From: Saccharomyces uvarum
Taxonomy: Eukaryota; Ascomycota; Saccharomycetes; Saccharomycetales; Saccharomycetaceae
Length of the DNA: 64,000 bases
NCBI GenBank assembly: GCA_947243795.1
Contig: OX365937.1
Span: forward strand, 310,001 to 374,000
Reading direction: 5' to 3'
Shown here: one piece after another, positions 44,541-56,045 of the stretch
How positions within the stretch are numbered: the stretch's first letter is position 1
Layout of the letters: the number at the start of each line of letters is the position of its first letter
Made by a program: the position numbers and the translations under genes
Notes under the pieces: generated by a model
What the model saw: only the letters and a program-made list of their open reading frames with translations
Told to the model about the DNA's origin: nothing
Database searches by the model: none

Positions 44541-45075
44541 AAAGTTGACCTTATTAAGTAGCATTGCACCAATACCACCAAACTCAGTAACGAATCGACC
44601 ACCCTCACAAGACCTCTCTGTGATAAATTCTAAAGTGGCACCATGGCCTTGCAGTTAGCAGCTAGCCATTCAATCAAAGGCTCTTCAGAGATAGCATCCA
44701 TTTCTTGGCCGGTCGCTTTGTCAATAGTGTGCGGCTTATCCTTAGTTTCTGGTACGGCAGATTTTACGATCTCATTGTCTTCAGCGTCTTTGAATGTGTA
44801 TCCGATAGTTTCCAGATTTTCGAAAACAATTAACTTCTCCACTGCACCTAAATCTAAAGCCTTTAAAGTATCATCTATACCATAACAGAATTTACCTGTA
44901 TCTTGAGAAATTTTATCAAAATATGCATCCAGTAGTTTCTTTTCTTGGACACATTTAACATTGTCTAAGGCTTCGGCAAATAGTTCAATAGCTTGGTTGA
45001 AACCATTTTCACCACCATACGAAACATCTACAATGGAAATAACCTTACACGCCTTGGAGACTAGTGGGTTTTTTG
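44541..45075 (-). pseudogene. SUP45 (fragment): Fragment of SUP45 (eRF1), C-terminal region, frameshifted
   Basis: The minus strand encodes an unmistakable eRF1 segment: ACKVISIVDVSYGGENG, QEKKLLDAYFDKISQDTG, KFCYGIDDTLKALDLGAVE and [13 protein letters not shown]. It covers roughly residues 255-420 of the 437-residue release factor. The open frame runs 45082-44630 and ends early: after WLAANCK one base is missing relative to SUP45, and nucleotide similarity continues past the stop (ACTTTAGAATTTATCACAGA, GGTGGTATTGGTGCAATGCT) to about 44541. The N-terminal and middle domains, including the NIKS and GGQ motifs, are absent. SUP45 itself is on chromosome II in S. cerevisiae, so this is a dispersed partial duplicate. 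Several substitutions (YGE-NGFNQAIELF, NVKCVQ) suggest it has drifted without constraint. Confidence 0.88.
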
Positions 45076-45625
45076 CGTACACGGAAACGCCATACTGCGT
45101 GCGACCGCAAAGAACGTTTCATACTTTGTAAGTTAATAGCACCCCAGCCAAGAAGTAGCTCATTCCACCCCTCAGGACGTCACTAAAAATTGCCGTCGCG
45201 ACCATTTCTGACAAAGAACTGGTTGTTGAAATTGTTCTTCAAATAGTGGCAATATGTTTAACAATGATGTTGCGTGGCAGCAAACGCATGTCTTGTTGTC
45301 AATTACAAAACCATGTCAAACCATGCGATAGAAACAGATTTAGTTAAATAAAGTAACCTGAAATAACGCAGGGAAACTCGCGTCCACTAAACAAAGTTAA
45401 CATTCAGTATGCATTTATAGCGGTCTTCCACCAAAGGCAAAAAAATGTTGCTGCTACGAAGTGTGCTCCACCGGGCTCTGAAATGTCAATGCGGAAATAT
45501 CTGAAGAGTATTGAGCACAGGTTAGCGTTTGCAAACGTTTATATTCGCTTTTGAGCCTGAATTACCCGTTCACTCTCAAGCCGTTTAAGTAAGTCGTCAT
45601 AGTAGTTTGTGACTGTACAATTGTG

Positions 45626-45877
45626 TCAAGACTGCCGTGTCAATAAAAACATTTTTGTGCAGATGGATACTTCCACGTTTAGATAAATAAGGATTTTCAG
45701 ATGTTTTGTGACGTTCATAAATGGCTTATCAAAAGGAAAAACATATACTGGATTTGCTTTATTGACCATAGTAGCACCATGTTTGGGAGATTCTGTGATT
45801 TTCCTCACCTCTGCAGTGTCCACGTACCTAAAAAACCTTAGTCCTGGTTTTGAATTAGAATTCTTACGTGGCAGTTC
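45626..45877 (-). other. Unidentified 83-codon open frame, possibly a gene remnant
   Basis: An open frame without an initial ATG whose translation looks protein-like rather than random (SKPGLRFFRYVDTAEVRKI, ESPKHGATMVNKANPVYVFP). I do not recognise it. It lies in an intergenic zone that also holds a SUP45 fragment, so it may be another captured gene piece. The rest of 45083-45981 shows nothing I can name. Confidence 0.2.
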
Positions 45878-45981
45878 CTAGGTCTATTTATGGGAGGATC
45901 ACGTCAGATGATATTATGGAGCACCGAGGTTTTGTATAAATATGAGATGGTATTTTATACTCAGTAATTCCAATAAAAATT

Positions 45982-46055
45982 GGTTCCGTGGTCTAGTCGG
46001 TTATGGCATCTGCTTAACACGCAGAACGTCCCCAGTTCGATCCTGGGCGAAATCA
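45982..46055 (+). tRNA. tRNA-Val (AAC)
   Basis: A 74-nt gene with anticodon AAC in CTGCTTAACACGCAG and B box CAGTTCGATCCTG, followed by a T-rich terminator (about 46058-46065). It matches yeast tRNA-Val(AAC) except at acceptor-stem position 5, C instead of U, which faces A68 and leaves a C-A mismatch. A tRNA-Val lies at the same place before SNX4 in S. cerevisiae. Confidence 0.95.
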
Positions 46056-46473
46056 AATTTTATTTTTAAAATTTTTGCTCAATCAAATAAATGCCACTTC
46101 AGCATATTACGCATATTACTTTAAACCTGCCTGCTCTCGATGTGCGGTTAAACTCTTTGATATACTGCTTTCGAAGCGGCGGTGTCTATTTCTTACTTCA
46201 AGTAGTTCCCGTCGATACTATTAGTACAAATTCTATTCTGCGCCTATAAGGCTCTTCCGGGTATTCGCGGGCAACATCGAAAGGGGTGGCAATGCCCAGG
46301 AGCGATGTGTAATTAACAACAGAGAGGAACATTGAAGAGGAGAATCAAACCAGAGATTCACGGGACCGGAGCGAGTGAGATTAATCGATCGACTTTTGAT
46401 AGCACTTCAACAGTCCTAATCCTAGTAAGCTTTATTTATTGATATACAGTAACATTTGCTTTTTACTGGGGAT
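46056..46473 (+). promoter_or_regulatory. tRNA-Val to SNX4 spacer
   Basis: 418 bp containing the Pol III terminator and the SNX4 upstream region. A Reb1-like core (CCGGGTAT, 46257-46264) may mark the promoter. No gene supported. Confidence 0.4.
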
Positions 46474-47745
46474 ATGACAGACCAAAGCAGGGAGAACTCA
46501 ACAACTAAGGCTAAGGACAAAGCCAGAGGTAATCCAGAGAAGCCCCCATATTGGTATGAGATCATTGTTTCCGATCCGCAGAAAAGAACAGGCGATCCGG
46601 GCTCTTCGTCTGGTTACGTGAGTTATCAAATATCAACAAAGACCAACAACACGTCATTTTATGACAATCGTGGCAATTCAGAATATATCATTGTCGTTCA
46701 TAGAAGATACAGTGACTTGCTACTACTTCACGATATTTTGCTGAATGATTTTCCCACCTGCATCATCCCACCATTACCTGATAAGAAGGTTTTTCAATAC
46801 ATAGCAGGCGATAGATTTAGTCAAAGATTTACACAAAAAAGATGCCATAGTTTACAAAATTTTCTAAGAAGGGTCTCTTTACATCCCGATCTCTCTCAAT
46901 CAATGGCTTTTAAAACCTTTTTGGTGAGTAAAGACTGGGAATCTCATCGCAAAGTGCTTCAGGATAGTTTACAGATCAATAAAGATGAAGTCACTGATGC
47001 CTTCATGAATGCCTTCAAAACAGTTAACAAGCAAAATGAAGAGTTCACAGAGATAAGAGAAAAAAGCGATAAACTTGATCGAACTGTAACGAAAATCGAT
47101 AAACTATTTCATAAAGTTGTAAAGAAAAATGATTCAATGTCAGAAGATTATACAAAGCTGGGCACCAACTTGCAGGAACTACAAGAACTGGTCACAGGTG
47201 AAAATGAGGAACTTGCTGAAAAATTGAAGATTTTCAATGAAGGGGTAACACAATTGTCCTACGGTTTACAAGACCTTACAAAATATTTGGATTACGAGTA
47301 CATTGTTGATTTAAAAGACCTCGAACATTACATCGATAGTATGCGACAACTGATCAAACTGAAGGACCAAAAACAAATAGACTACGAAGAACTGAGCGAT
47401 TACCTAACAAGGTCAATAAAGGAAAAAAATAACTTAATCTCTGGTTATGGTGGAAGTAATTTTTTTGCTAATAAATTAGAGGAATTGGCAGGCATAAATC
47501 AGGAAGCTTCGCGCAGAGAAAAGATCAATAAATTAGAAAGCAAGATAACATCATTAACGGGTGAGTTAGAGAATGCCAAAAAGGTAGCAGACGGTTTCGA
47601 ACAAGAATGTTTGAAGGAAATATACCATTTTGAAAACATGAAAACCAAAGAAATCAAACAATCTCTTGGCTCACTAGCAGACCATCATATCGAATTTTAC
47701 GAAAGAATCTTAGAAGCATGGGAAAAAGTTGATGACAGTTTATGA
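46474..47745 (+). CDS. SNX4: Snx4/Atg24, PX-BAR sorting nexin
   Basis: Snx4 binds PtdIns3P and, with Snx41 or Snx42, forms the coat that recycles Snc1 from early endosomes; it also serves selective autophagy (Atg24). It has 423 residues, as in S. cerevisiae, from the ATG at 46474; the frame extends upstream only to a TTG. The PX domain (about residues 30-160) shows YIIVVHRRYSDLLLLHDIL and FPTCIIPPLPDKK, with the phosphoinositide Arg in RRYS. A helical BAR domain (about 190-423) follows, rich in Lys/Glu heptads (KLDRTVTKIDKLFHKVVKK). From here on gene order is as in S. cerevisiae. Confidence 0.97.
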   Translation: MTDQSRENSTTKAKDKARGNPEKPPYWYEIIVSDPQKRTGDPGSSSGYVSYQISTKTNNTSFYDNRGNSEYIIVVHRRYSDLLLLHDILLNDFPTCIIPPLPDKKVFQYIAGDRFSQRFTQKRCHSLQNFLRRVSLHPDLSQSMAFKTFLVSKDWESHRKVLQDSLQINKDEVTDAFMNAFKTVNKQNEEFTEIREKSDKLDRTVTKIDKLFHKVVKKNDSMSEDYTKLGTNLQELQELVTGENEELAEKLKIFNEGVTQLSYGLQDLTKYLDYEYIVDLKDLEHYIDSMRQLIKLKDQKQIDYEELSDYLTRSIKEKNNLISGYGGSNFFANKLEELAGINQEASRREKINKLESKITSLTGELENAKKVADGFEQECLKEIYHFENMKTKEIKQSLGSLADHHIEFYERILEAWEKVDDSL

Positions 47746-47923
47746 TCGTACTTTTATTGTTTTTCTACTACATCCACAACTACTACTACCACCGATGATA
47801 ATAATAATAAAAATAATAATAAAAATAATGATAATGCTATGCTGTTGATTATATTATATAAAATCAAATAAATAAATATCTTTATGTATGTTTTTTCCCT
47901 CTTTTAATGTATAATTTTGCATG

Positions 47924-49004
<1,081 letters not shown>

Positions 49005-51056
49005 ATGTTTTTCAACAGACTAAACGCCGGCAAGTTGCTGGTACCACTAACCGTGGTCCTGTATGCACTTTTCGTGGTGATATTACCTTTACAGAATTCT
49101 GTCCATTCCTCGAATGTCTTGGTTAAGGGTGCCGATGACGTAGACAACTACGGAACCGTTATTGGTATCGATTTGGGTACTACATATTCCTGTGTTGCTG
49201 TTATGAAAAACGGTAAGACTGAAATTCTTGCCAATGAACAAGGTAATAGAATAACTCCATCTTACGTGGCTTTCACCGACGACGAAAGGTTGATTGGTGA
49301 TGCTGCAAAGAACCAAGTTGCTGCTAACCCACAAAACACCATTTTCGACATTAAGAGATTGATCGGTTTGAAATACAATGACAGATCTGTTCAAAAAGAT
49401 ATTAAGCACTTGCCATTCAATGTGGTTAACAAAGATGGCAAACCAGCCGTAGAAGTCGCTGTCAAAGGTGAAAAGAAAGTTTTCACTCCAGAGGAGATTT
49501 CTGGTATGATCTTGGGTAAGATGAAACAAATTGCTGAAGATTACTTAGGCACTAAGGTTACACACGCGGTTGTTACCGTTCCAGCTTACTTCAATGACGC
49601 TCAAAGACAAGCTACCAAGGATGCTGGTATCATTGCTGGTTTGAATGTTTTGAGAATTGTTAATGAACCAACCGCAGCTGCCATTGCCTACGGTTTAGAT
49701 AAATCTGACAAAGAACACCAAATCATTGTCTATGATTTGGGTGGTGGTACTTTTGATGTTTCCCTATTGTCTATTGAAAACGGTGTCTTCGAAGTTCAAG
49801 CCACTTCCGGTGACACCCATTTGGGTGGTGAAGATTTCGATTACAAGATTGTTCGTCAATTGTTGAAGGCTTTCAAGAAGAAGCATGGTATTGATGTTTC
49901 TGATAACAAGAAGGCTTTAGCAAAATTGAAGAGAGAAGCTGAAAAGGCTAAACGTGCTTTATCCAGTCAAATGTCTACTCGTATCGAAATCGATTCCTTC
50001 GTTGATGGTATTGATTTGAGTGAAACTTTGACTAGAGCTAAGTTTGAAGAATTAAACTTGGATCTCTTCAGAAAGACTCTGAAACCTGTTGAAAAAGTTT
50101 TGGAGGATTCCGGTTTGGAAAAGAAGGAAGTCGATGATATTGTCTTGGTTGGTGGTTCTACTAGAATTCCAAAGGTCCAACAATTATTAGAATCTTTCTT
50201 TGATGGTAAGAAGGCTTCCAAGGGTATTAACCCAGATGAAGCTGTTGCATTCGGTGCTGCTGTCCAAGCAGGCGTCTTGTCTGGTGAAGAAGGTGTTGAA
50301 GATATTGTTTTGTTGGATGTTAACGCTTTGACTCTTGGTATTGAAACCACTGGTGGTGTCATGACTCCATTGATCAAGAGAAATACTGCTATTCCAACAA
50401 AGAAATCTCAGATTTTCTCTACTGCCGTCGACAACCAACCAACCGTTATGATCAAGGTTTACGAAGGTGAAAGAGCCATGTCCAAGGACAACAATCTATT
50501 AGGTAAGTTCGAATTGACTGGTATCCCACCAGCACCAAGAGGTGTCCCACAAATTGAAGTCACATTTGCCCTAGATGCTAATGGTATTTTGAAGGTATCT
50601 GCCACTGATAAGGGTACCGGTAAATCTGAATCCATCACAATCACAAACGATAAGGGTAGATTAACTCAAGACGAGATAGATAGAATGGTGGAAGAAGCTG
50701 AAAAGTACGCCTCCGAAGATGCTTCTATCAAGGCCAAGGTCGAATCCAGAAACAAGTTGGAAAACTACGCCCACTCCTTGAAGAACCAAGTTAATGGTGA
50801 TTTGGGTAAAAAATTAGAAGAAGAAGACAAGGAAACCTTATTAGATGCTTCTAACGACGTTTTGGAATGGTTAGATGACAACTTCGAAACCGCCATTGCC
50901 GAAGACTTCGATGAAAAGTTTGACTCTTTGTCAAAGGTTGCTTATCCAATCACTTCTAAGTTGTACGGTAACGCTGATGGCTCTGCTGCTGGTGATTACG
51001 ACGATGATGAAGATGAAGATGACGATGGTGATTATTTCGAACATGATGAATTGTAG
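49005..51056 (+). CDS. KAR2: Kar2 (BiP), ER Hsp70 chaperone
   Basis: Kar2 is the ER-lumen Hsp70: it drives Sec61 translocation, folds secretory proteins, feeds ERAD and regulates Ire1; it is also needed for nuclear fusion. It has 683 residues (682 in S. cerevisiae). A signal peptide ([19 protein letters not shown]) is followed by the nucleotide-binding domain ([44 protein letters not shown]), the interdomain linker, the peptide-binding domain and the helical lid. An acidic stretch ([15 protein letters not shown]) and the HDEL ER-retrieval signal end the protein. One extra Asp in the acidic stretch explains the length difference. Codon use is strongly biased, as expected for an abundant protein. 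Confidence 0.99.
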   Translation: MFFNRLNAGKLLVPLTVVLYALFVVILPLQNSVHSSNVLVKGADDVDNYGTVIGIDLGTTYSCVAVMKNGKTEILANEQGNRITPSYVAFTDDERLIGDAAKNQVAANPQNTIFDIKRLIGLKYNDRSVQKDIKHLPFNVVNKDGKPAVEVAVKGEKKVFTPEEISGMILGKMKQIAEDYLGTKVTHAVVTVPAYFNDAQRQATKDAGIIAGLNVLRIVNEPTAAAIAYGLDKSDKEHQIIVYDLGGGTFDVSLLSIENGVFEVQATSGDTHLGGEDFDYKIVRQLLKAFKKKHGIDVSDNKKALAKLKREAEKAKRALSSQMSTRIEIDSFVDGIDLSETLTRAKFEELNLDLFRKTLKPVEKVLEDSGLEKKEVDDIVLVGGSTRIPKVQQLLESFFDGKKASKGINPDEAVAFGAAVQAGVLSGEEGVEDIVLLDVNALTLGIETTGGVMTPLIKRNTAIPTKKSQIFSTAVDNQPTVMIKVYEGERAMSKDNNLLGKFELTGIPPAPRGVPQIEVTFALDANGILKVSATDKGTGKSESITITNDKGRLTQDEIDRMVEEAEKYASEDASIKAKVESRNKLENYAHSLKNQVNGDLGKKLEEEDKETLLDASNDVLEWLDDNFETAIAEDFDEKFDSLSKVAYPITSKLYGNADGSAAGDYDDDEDEDDDGDYFEHDEL

Positions 51057-51422
51057 ATAAGATAATAAATTATTTTTGCTGCTAAAAGTTCCAACGATCA
51101 TCAACTCATTAGCTTGCATAAGATATCTACCATTTTTTTTTGAAAAAAAAAAATTATGCATGGCTAATTCAAACTTCGAGCTTCAAACAAGTTTTGAAGA
51201 AAAAATAATATAAAGTATATACGTAAATATATGCATTTTTAAGTTATAAAATAAAGAAAACAGTACAAAGGTTTATTAAAAAATAAGAGAAAGTATGGCG
51301 AGACGCTCGGAATGACTGGAAGTTGTGAATATATGTATCTGTGTATATGTTTCTGTTGATTAGATTGTACCTTTGTTGACAAAGATCGCTTACCCTGAAA
51401 GTGCTTTTTTTTTCTTATTCCG
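51057..51422. other. KAR2 3' region and HCA4 distal upstream region
   Basis: About 365 bp with A/T-rich terminator-like tracts (for example A9 near 51144-51152); no gene. The proximal HCA4 promoter follows. Confidence 0.5.
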
Positions 51423-51485
51423 AAAATTTTTCATTGAAAAGTAAAAAGGCCTTTAAGCTCATCTCATCTCATCTCATCTCATCGA
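51423..51485 (+). promoter_or_regulatory. RRPE plus tandem PAC array in the HCA4 promoter
   Basis: AAAATTTTTCA (51423-51433) is an exact RRPE (reverse of TGAAAAATTTT). From 51456, AGCTCATCTC starts a run of five CTCAT units ending at 51482. Each of the first four fits the inverted PAC consensus AKCTCATCKC exactly and the fifth in 9 of 10 positions. PAC and RRPE together mark ribosome-biogenesis promoters (Pbf1/2, Stb3), which suits HCA4. The array ends about 55 bp before the ATG. Confidence 0.8.
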
Positions 51486-51537
51486 TTAAGTCATTCTAAT
51501 AAAAAGCAGTCAAAAAGCTCGAGAAACAAATACCCAG

Positions 51538-53850
51538 ATGGCCAAAAAAAACAGACTGAACACTTCTCAACGAAAGTCTTTACGTCAAAAGGAGGACGAA
51601 TACATTGAAAATTTGAAGACTAAAATCGATGAATATGACCCTAAGATAACTACTGCCAAATTTTTTAAAGACCTGCCTATTAGTGAGCCCACTTTAAAAG
51701 GTTTGAGAGAGTCATCCTTTATGAAACTTACTGAAGTCCAAGCAGATTCCATTCCAGTATCCTTACAAGGTCACGATATACTGGCAGCCGCAAAGACAGG
51801 TTCTGGTAAGACGCTGGCTTTCTTAATTCCAGTCATCGAAAGACTATATCGCGAGAAATGGACTGAGTTTGATGGTTTAGGTGCACTCATTATATCGCCT
51901 ACCAGAGAACTAGCTATGCAAATATATGAAGTTTTGACTAAAATTGGTAGTCATACTTCATTTTCAGCTGGTTTAGTTATTGGTGGTAAAGACGTCAAAT
52001 TTGAACTAGAAAGAATCTCCAGAATCAACATTCTTATCGGTACACCCGGCCGTATCTTACAACATTTGGACCAAGCCGTAGGTTTAAACACCTCCAATTT
52101 ACAAATGCTTGTCCTTGACGAGGCTGATAGATGTTTGGATATGGGATTTAAAAAAACTCTAGATGCTATCGTGAGCAATTTGTCCCCATCTAGGCAAACT
52201 CTTCTATTTTCTGCAACTCAATCGCAATCCGTTGCAGATTTGGCTAGACTATCCTTGACAGACTATAAAACTGTTGGGACAAGTGACGTAATGGATGGGT
52301 CAGGGAACAAAGGACCGTCCACTCCTGACACTTTACAACAGTCCTATATCGAAGTTCCCTTAGCTGATAAGCTGGATACTCTTTTCAGTTTTATCAAATC
52401 GCATTTGAAAACCAAAATGATTGTTTTCTTATCAAGTTCCAAACAAGTGCATTTTGTTTATGAAACATTTAGAAAAATGCAGCCAGGTATCTCTTTGATG
52501 CATTTACACGGTAGACAAAAACAACGTGCGAGAACAGAGACTCTAGATAAATTTAACCGTGCTCAACAGGTCTGTCTTTTTGCTACAGACGTCGTCGCCA
52601 GAGGTATCGATTTTCCTGCAGTTGAATGGGTTGTCCAAAATGATTGCCCAGAAGATGTAGATACATATATCCATAGAGTTGGTAGATGCGCCCGTTATGG
52701 TAAAAAGGGTAAATCGTTAATTATGCTGACTCCACAAGAACAAGAAGCGTTCCTAAAAAGATTACAGACCAGGAAGATTGAGCCAAGTAGACTAAATATA
52801 AAACAATCGAAGAAGAAATCCATCAAGCCGCAATTACAATCATTGTTATTTAAGGACCCAGAACTGAAATATTTGGGACAAAAGGCATTTATTTCATATG
52901 TGAGATCCATCTATGTACAAAAAGATAAAGAAGTTTTCAAATTCGATGACTTGCCAACAGAGGAGTTTGCCTATTCGCTTGGTTTACCGGGTGCTCCAAA
53001 GATCAAAATGAAGGGTATGAAGACCATTGAACAAGCTAAAGAAAGAAAAAATGCTCCTAGACAACTGGCATTCTTATCAAAGGCAAACGACGATGGTGAA
53101 ATAATAGAAGATAAATCCAAACAGCCAAGAACAAAATACGATAAAATGTTTGAACGTAAAAATCAAACCATTCTAAGTGAACATTATTTGAATATAACGA
53201 AGGTCCAGGCACAGGAGGACGAGGATGATGATTTTATCTCTGTCAAGCGTACAGATCATGAAATAAATGAAGCTGAATTGCCAGCTCTTACTCTTCCCTC
53301 TTCAAGGAGAGCACAAAAGAAAGCACTTTCTAAAAAGGCATCTATATCTTCCAAAGGTAACGCTAGTAAAGTGGTATTCGATGATGACGGTGAAGCTCAT
53401 CCAGTTTACGAACTAGAGGGTGAAGAGGAATTTCACAAGAAGGGTGATGCTCAAATTCAAAAGACAGAATACTTAAGTAAAGAATCTGCAGTAATGGCTG
53501 ATATCGATGGTCTTGATAAACAAGTGGCTAAGGAAAAGAAACAAGAAAAGAAAAGAAAGAGGTTGGAGGCCATAAGAAGAGAGAAGGAGGCTACAATGGA
53601 AGAAGAGCATTCTGGAGATGGAGGTGAAGGGGCACCAGTAGCATACTTAGGAACAGGTAACTTAAGTGATGACATGCACGATGATGATATGTCTGAATCA
53701 GAAGGCCATTTGAAGAAGAAAGCTAGAACTGTTGATTACTCACACGGTAAGAAACAATCTAGTTCAGACGATAATAACATTATTGAAGTGGAAGAACCAC
53801 AAACTCTGGAAGATTTAGAATCTTTGACAGCTAAGTTGATTCAAGGTTAA
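51538..53850 (+). CDS. HCA4: Hca4/Dbp4, DEAD-box RNA helicase of 18S rRNA processing
   Basis: Dbp4 (Hca4) is needed for early pre-rRNA cleavage and release of U14 and U3 snoRNAs from pre-ribosomes in the nucleolus. It has 770 residues, as in S. cerevisiae. The Q motif [10 protein letters not shown], motif [10 protein letters not shown] (about residues 85-93), motif Ia SPTRELAMQ, motif II DEAD in [13 protein letters not shown] (about 193), motif III SAT, and motif [12 protein letters not shown] are all intact. The C-terminal ~280 residues are charged and Lys/Glu-rich, with a basic coiled segment ([20 protein letters not shown]) and an acidic end. An RRPE/PAC promoter supports ribosome-biogenesis regulation. 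Confidence 0.98.
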   Translation: MAKKNRLNTSQRKSLRQKEDEYIENLKTKIDEYDPKITTAKFFKDLPISEPTLKGLRESSFMKLTEVQADSIPVSLQGHDILAAAKTGSGKTLAFLIPVIERLYREKWTEFDGLGALIISPTRELAMQIYEVLTKIGSHTSFSAGLVIGGKDVKFELERISRINILIGTPGRILQHLDQAVGLNTSNLQMLVLDEADRCLDMGFKKTLDAIVSNLSPSRQTLLFSATQSQSVADLARLSLTDYKTVGTSDVMDGSGNKGPSTPDTLQQSYIEVPLADKLDTLFSFIKSHLKTKMIVFLSSSKQVHFVYETFRKMQPGISLMHLHGRQKQRARTETLDKFNRAQQVCLFATDVVARGIDFPAVEWVVQNDCPEDVDTYIHRVGRCARYGKKGKSLIMLTPQEQEAFLKRLQTRKIEPSRLNIKQSKKKSIKPQLQSLLFKDPELKYLGQKAFISYVRSIYVQKDKEVFKFDDLPTEEFAYSLGLPGAPKIKMKGMKTIEQAKERKNAPRQLAFLSKANDDGEIIEDKSKQPRTKYDKMFERKNQTILSEHYLNITKVQAQEDEDDDFISVKRTDHEINEAELPALTLPSSRRAQKKALSKKASISSKGNASKVVFDDDGEAHPVYELEGEEEFHKKGDAQIQKTEYLSKESAVMADIDGLDKQVAKEKKQEKKRKRLEAIRREKEATMEEEHSGDGGEGAPVAYLGTGNLSDDMHDDDMSESEGHLKKKARTVDYSHGKKQSSSDDNNIIEVEEPQTLEDLESLTAKLIQG

Positions 53851-54047
53851 AATTTTTTGCATTGTCAAGTTTATAGAATTTAAAAATTTGTATACATTAA
53901 CAACTCTCAACGTTCGCTATATATTTTTCATTCAAGCCATAAATCAGTAACTTAAAAAAGAAACTTATGCAGGTATATAATTACACCTTTTGAGAAAGGT
54001 TGAGAAAGTGGTTTAGACCGAGTGACATTTTGTCGTGTACGTGTTAC

Positions 54048-55123
54048 TCACCTGTGGTTCTTCAGAAGACGTAGGTATCTATTTCTTCTTAACGGGTCGG
54101 CATCCATCAATTGAACCAAGTATGCTTCTGAGTTTTTTTCCGTGAAAGCTCCATTTTCTTCCAAAATGTCTTCTAGAACTAATAACATCTTCAGGCACCA
54201 TATATTTTGCTTTCCAGAAAATTCAACTTCATCATTATTGATTAGCAAGATATTTTCCCTTAGATCCTTTAGCATTTGGATATACTCCTGTTTGTCCAAA
54301 GTTTTGCAAACGATGTCGTTTTTAATGAACCATTTAATGTAAAACCACACGGATTGATCTTCAGCGTCTGTAAACATGGCGTTGATGATATAAGAGACTT
54401 CTGTCTGGATATAATCCTTTTGGTTGTTAATTTCGCCCTTTTGAAACATCCTGCTGATTATTTGTACTCTTTGGTGCCAGGCGGAATAATTCGAGATATT
54501 ACTGTTAATCTTTGCAGTCGTGTATTCAAACTCTTCCTTATCAAGGCTGCTATGAGTAATCTTTTCGATGTTACCAACAACTATTCTACGATAGTGCCAG
54601 CCATGGTAGTTTCTTGCATCGAGTTCAAGTAGCTTATTTACGACTGCGAGCTCAGTCTGCCAGATCTTGCACGAATCTGTAGGATAGTGCTCCAAAACCC
54701 AAAGTCTGTGATTCCATATCCAATAAACTTTGGGGTAGTGCTTCAATTGCATCATTACGAACGCTAGCTCCTCATTCCAAAAGGAAGTTTCCAACTCAGA
54801 GCTTGAATTGCTAATTATATCTCTTCTATAATTCCAAATAGCGTTAAATTCTGGATTTCTTTCTAACAGTTCTGAAGTTTTCTTTAAAGCATCAGTGGAA
54901 TAGACCTTTTCATCCCTCAAATTCAAAATATTGTCAGTTAAGTGTCTATATTCAAATATTTTCTTCTCGTCTTGGACTCGCTTTTGCCTCAGCAGTTCCT
55001 TGGTCCATTCTTTTCTCTTAATGCCATGCTAATTAGTGTGGCAAATACAAAAATATGCCCAGCAGTCAGTAAAAAAGGATTCATAAAATACGCAGTAACC
55101 AGATTTCAAGATTCACATACCAT
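54048..55123 (-). CDS. BET4: Bet4, alpha subunit of Rab geranylgeranyltransferase (one intron)
   Basis: Bet4 with Bet2 and the escort protein Mrs6 attaches geranylgeranyl groups to Rab GTPases. Repeated prenyltransferase-alpha motifs are visible: NAIWNYRRDII, WIWNHRLWVLEHYP, YHGWHYRRIVVGN and SAWHQRVQIISR. The 54048-54926 ATG frame lacks the conserved N-terminus, which is restored by an intron: exon 1 ends with the ATG at 55121-55123, directly followed by GTATGT (55115-55120); the acceptor is TAG at 55029-55031, and exon 2 (54048-55028) continues HGIKRKEWTKELLRQK. The branch site is TACTGAC (55065-55071), a variant of TACTAAC. The 92-nt intron gives 327 residues, exactly the S. cerevisiae length. 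Confidence 0.95.
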
Positions 55124-55336
55124 TTTGGTTTACGGCTCCAGTGTATAAAAGTCGACTTTATTGTATTAATATAACGTATATACGTATTGTTTTTTTGCCT
55201 TTATTTTTGTATATTTACATCTGACTTGATCTCACATTTCAAGAGTAAAAACTCGCCCCGAAGAATAAACGATAATTAATAATCCTGTGCAAGCGTTTGA
55301 AAGCTATTATAGGAGGGCCGCAGGTAGCATATTTGA

Positions 55337-55927
55337 ATGTCACAATCAATATCGCTGAAGGGTTCAACAAGGACAGTAACGGAATTTTTCGAATATAGTA
55401 TCAATTCCATTTTGTACCAAAGAGGCGTATATCCAGCAGAGGATTTTGTAACGGTAAAGAAGTACGATTTAACACTACTAAAGACACACGATGATGAGCT
55501 GAAGGATTACATTCGGAAGATCCTTTTGCAGGTGCACAGGTGGCTTCTTGGTGGCAAATGTAATCAGCTGGTATTATGCGTTGTGGACAAGGATGAAGGT
55601 GAAGTAGTGGAAAGGTGGTCCTTTGATGTGCAACATTTCCCAAGCAATGACCAAGTTCAAGAGGATAACGTGGATCTAAGCACAACGCAGACACAAATCA
55701 GGGCTTTGATCAGGCAAATCACCTCGAGTGTTACTTTCTTACCGGAGCTGACAAAAGAAGGTGGGTACACATTTACGGTACTAGCGTATACAGATGCGGA
55801 TGCTAAAGTTCCGTTAGAATGGGCAGACTCTGACAGTAAAGAAATACCTGATGGTGAAATAGTCCAGTTCAAAACCTTTTCCACAAACGATCATAAAGTT
55901 GGTGCGCAGGTAAGCTATAAGTATTAG
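55337..55927 (+). CDS. MAD2: Mad2, spindle checkpoint HORMA protein
   Basis: Mad2 is the core spindle assembly checkpoint protein: Mad1-bound closed Mad2 converts open Mad2 to bind and inhibit Cdc20. It has 196 residues, as in S. cerevisiae, and the HORMA domain spans almost all of it (LKGSTRTVTEFFEYSINSIL near the start, VERWSFDVQHF in the middle, the C-terminal safety-belt segment ending VGAQVSYKY). The ATG at 55337 is the first in frame. It is divergent from BET4 (213 bp) and convergent with VPS53. Confidence 0.98.
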   Translation: MSQSISLKGSTRTVTEFFEYSINSILYQRGVYPAEDFVTVKKYDLTLLKTHDDELKDYIRKILLQVHRWLLGGKCNQLVLCVVDKDEGEVVERWSFDVQHFPSNDQVQEDNVDLSTTQTQIRALIRQITSSVTFLPELTKEGGYTFTVLAYTDADAKVPLEWADSDSKEIPDGEIVQFKTFSTNDHKVGAQVSYKY

Positions 55928-56045
55928 TAAGGGAAACACAACTAAGTAGAGACGAAAGTCTATGAACGTCTCGATCTTAATACTAAAGAATATAGATTTA
56001 TGAAGGTATTATTTTAAATAATTTGATCTATAAAATATTTCGTGT

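Noticed and set aside
54142-54632. Plus-strand frames opposite BET4 (position of the dubious S. cerevisiae YJL032W)
   Set aside because: Fully antisense to a conserved gene, with no features of their own.
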